From Caldalkalibacillus mannanilyticus JCM 10596 (lineage in GTDB: Bacteria; Bacillota; Bacilli; Caldalkalibacillales; JCM-10596): DNA of 64,000 nt. Under the pieces are notes generated by a model. That model did no database searches and was not told the origin of the DNA. It saw only the letters and a list, made by a program, of their open reading frames with translations. The stretch's first letter is position 1, and each line of letters starts with the position of its first letter. The stretch is from contig NZ_BAMO01000015.1 of the NCBI RefSeq assembly GCF_000615945.1, positions 24,536-88,535 of the forward strand. The letters are read 5' to 3'. Below are positions 63,567 to 64,000 of the stretch, in pieces. A program made the translations under genes and the position numbers.

Positions 63567-64000
63567 TCACCCTTCGCTTCCTGCTAGCTCTGTTACTTGA
63601 CTCACAATACGGATAACATCTTCTCTCGTTAGTTTCTCTTTTCCTTCTTCAAGCACATCCAGCGTCCCTTGGGCTAGTACGAGAGGAATCTTACAGAATG
63701 TTAAAATGTCGTTCGTTTTAATCGATTGACAATATGAATCAGCAGCACGCAGATGACGTCTGGCATACGAGAACATTTCTTGTTTGCTCCAAGCCTTTGG
63801 AAAAAAATGAACGCCCCTGTCTGTATCTTCTGCCTGATTACGTATTATATTAACAGCCTGCAAACCTCGACCAAACGAAATAGCTTGTTCCCTGTCTGTT
63901 TCTGTTTTATCGTACCAATACCAAATATCTGAGAGCAAAACACCCACTAATCCAGCAACATAGTATGTATAGCTATCTAAATCCGCTTCGTTTTCTATCT
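63567..64000 (-). CDS. Squalene/phytoene synthase family protein (partial)
   Basis: The C-terminal ~144 residues of a head-to-head prenyl synthase; the N-terminus is beyond the right edge. Visible: DLDSYTYYVAGLVGVLL, then the second Asp-rich region FGRGLQAVNIIRNQAEDTDR, where the first Asp of the usual NxxRDxxED is Asn, and RGVHFFP. The substrate-binding residues around it are otherwise normal. It may make squalene or dehydrosqualene for carotenoids or hopanoids, or be a YisP-like divergent enzyme. Confidence 0.82.
   Translation of the reverse strand, partial: IENEADLDSYTYYVAGLVGVLLSDIWYWYDKTETDREQAISFGRGLQAVNIIRNQAEDTDRGVHFFPKAWSKQEMFSYARRHLRAADSYCQSIKTNDILTFCKIPLVLAQGTLDVLEEGKEKLTREDVIRIVSQVTELAGSEG

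Overview
The window is a low-to-moderate G+C Firmicutes chromosome segment of Bacillales type. Strong AGGAGG-like ribosome sites with frequent TTG/GTG starts, PerR/Fur boxes, a cre-like site, a ReoY (YpiB) homologue, YitT, YhaM, MtlR and DUF3889 proteins and T-tailed hairpin terminators all fit. The gene set resembles the Paenibacillaceae/Brevibacillus/Aneurinibacillus group; the genus cannot be fixed from sequence alone. No rRNA, tRNA, CRISPR array, prophage or intact insertion sequence is visible.

Layout. 0-5 kb: partial GlcT antiterminator, exonuclease III, and a SCO1/YtkA/CopD copper set, a DUF3889 secreted protein and a YitT protein. 5-15 kb: branched-chain aminotransferase (frameshifted), pseudouridine catabolism psuK-psuG, and a dipeptide/oligopeptide-type ABC transporter whose binding-protein gene is divergent from its permease/ATPase operon. 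14.5-20 kb: YokU-like zinc protein, YeiH exporter with a LysR regulator (frameshifted), PerR-type catalase, and a Fur-box metallophore-type MFS exporter. 20-28 kb: phenylalanine hydroxylase with pterin dehydratase, a NUDIX CoA hydrolase, and a Fur-box operon FhuF-like/RecQ/amidase. 28-32 kb: ReoY with an unusual hairpin leader, a PilZ protein under a cyclic-di-GMP-I riboswitch, and an AT-rich stretch holding an orphan membrane protein. 32-37 kb: coiled-coil protein, DEAD-box helicase, topoisomerase III (frameshifted) and an Mrp ATPase. 37-42 kb: a molybdopterin oxidoreductase module (cytochrome-b-like membrane protein, catalytic subunit, 4Fe-4S subunit, Rieske protein, small membrane protein). 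42-47 kb: mannitol operon mtlA-mtlR-mtlF-mtlD. 47-52 kb: nitronate monooxygenase, an HxlR/NmrA pair, and queC-queD-queE under a preQ1-I riboswitch. 52-64 kb: CAP-domain protein, YhaM-like nuclease, lipoprotein cyclophilin, TolB-like protein (frameshifted), adenine deaminase, cysteine synthase, a degenerate HPr-like protein, RmuC, a DUF3298 protein and a partial squalene/phytoene synthase.

Two themes stand out. First, at least eight single-base indels, nearly all one base lost from a short homopolymer, break otherwise well conserved genes (ilvE, the LysR gene, topB, the molybdenum catalytic subunit three times, mtlR, the TolB-like gene), with two more suspected. In the four one-deletion genes, adding one base back, and in fdhA adding three, restores a full-length reading frame; for the TolB-like gene removing one base does. 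This looks more like residual consensus error than decay, but the sequence cannot decide. Second, a small dispersed repeat with a consensus core of about 26 nt occurs four times, always between genes and upstream of a coding sequence. One copy forms a 5'-leader with two hairpins in front of reoY and sits right after a good promoter. Iron, peroxide, cyclic-di-GMP, preQ1 and carbon-catabolite control can each be read from sites in the DNA.
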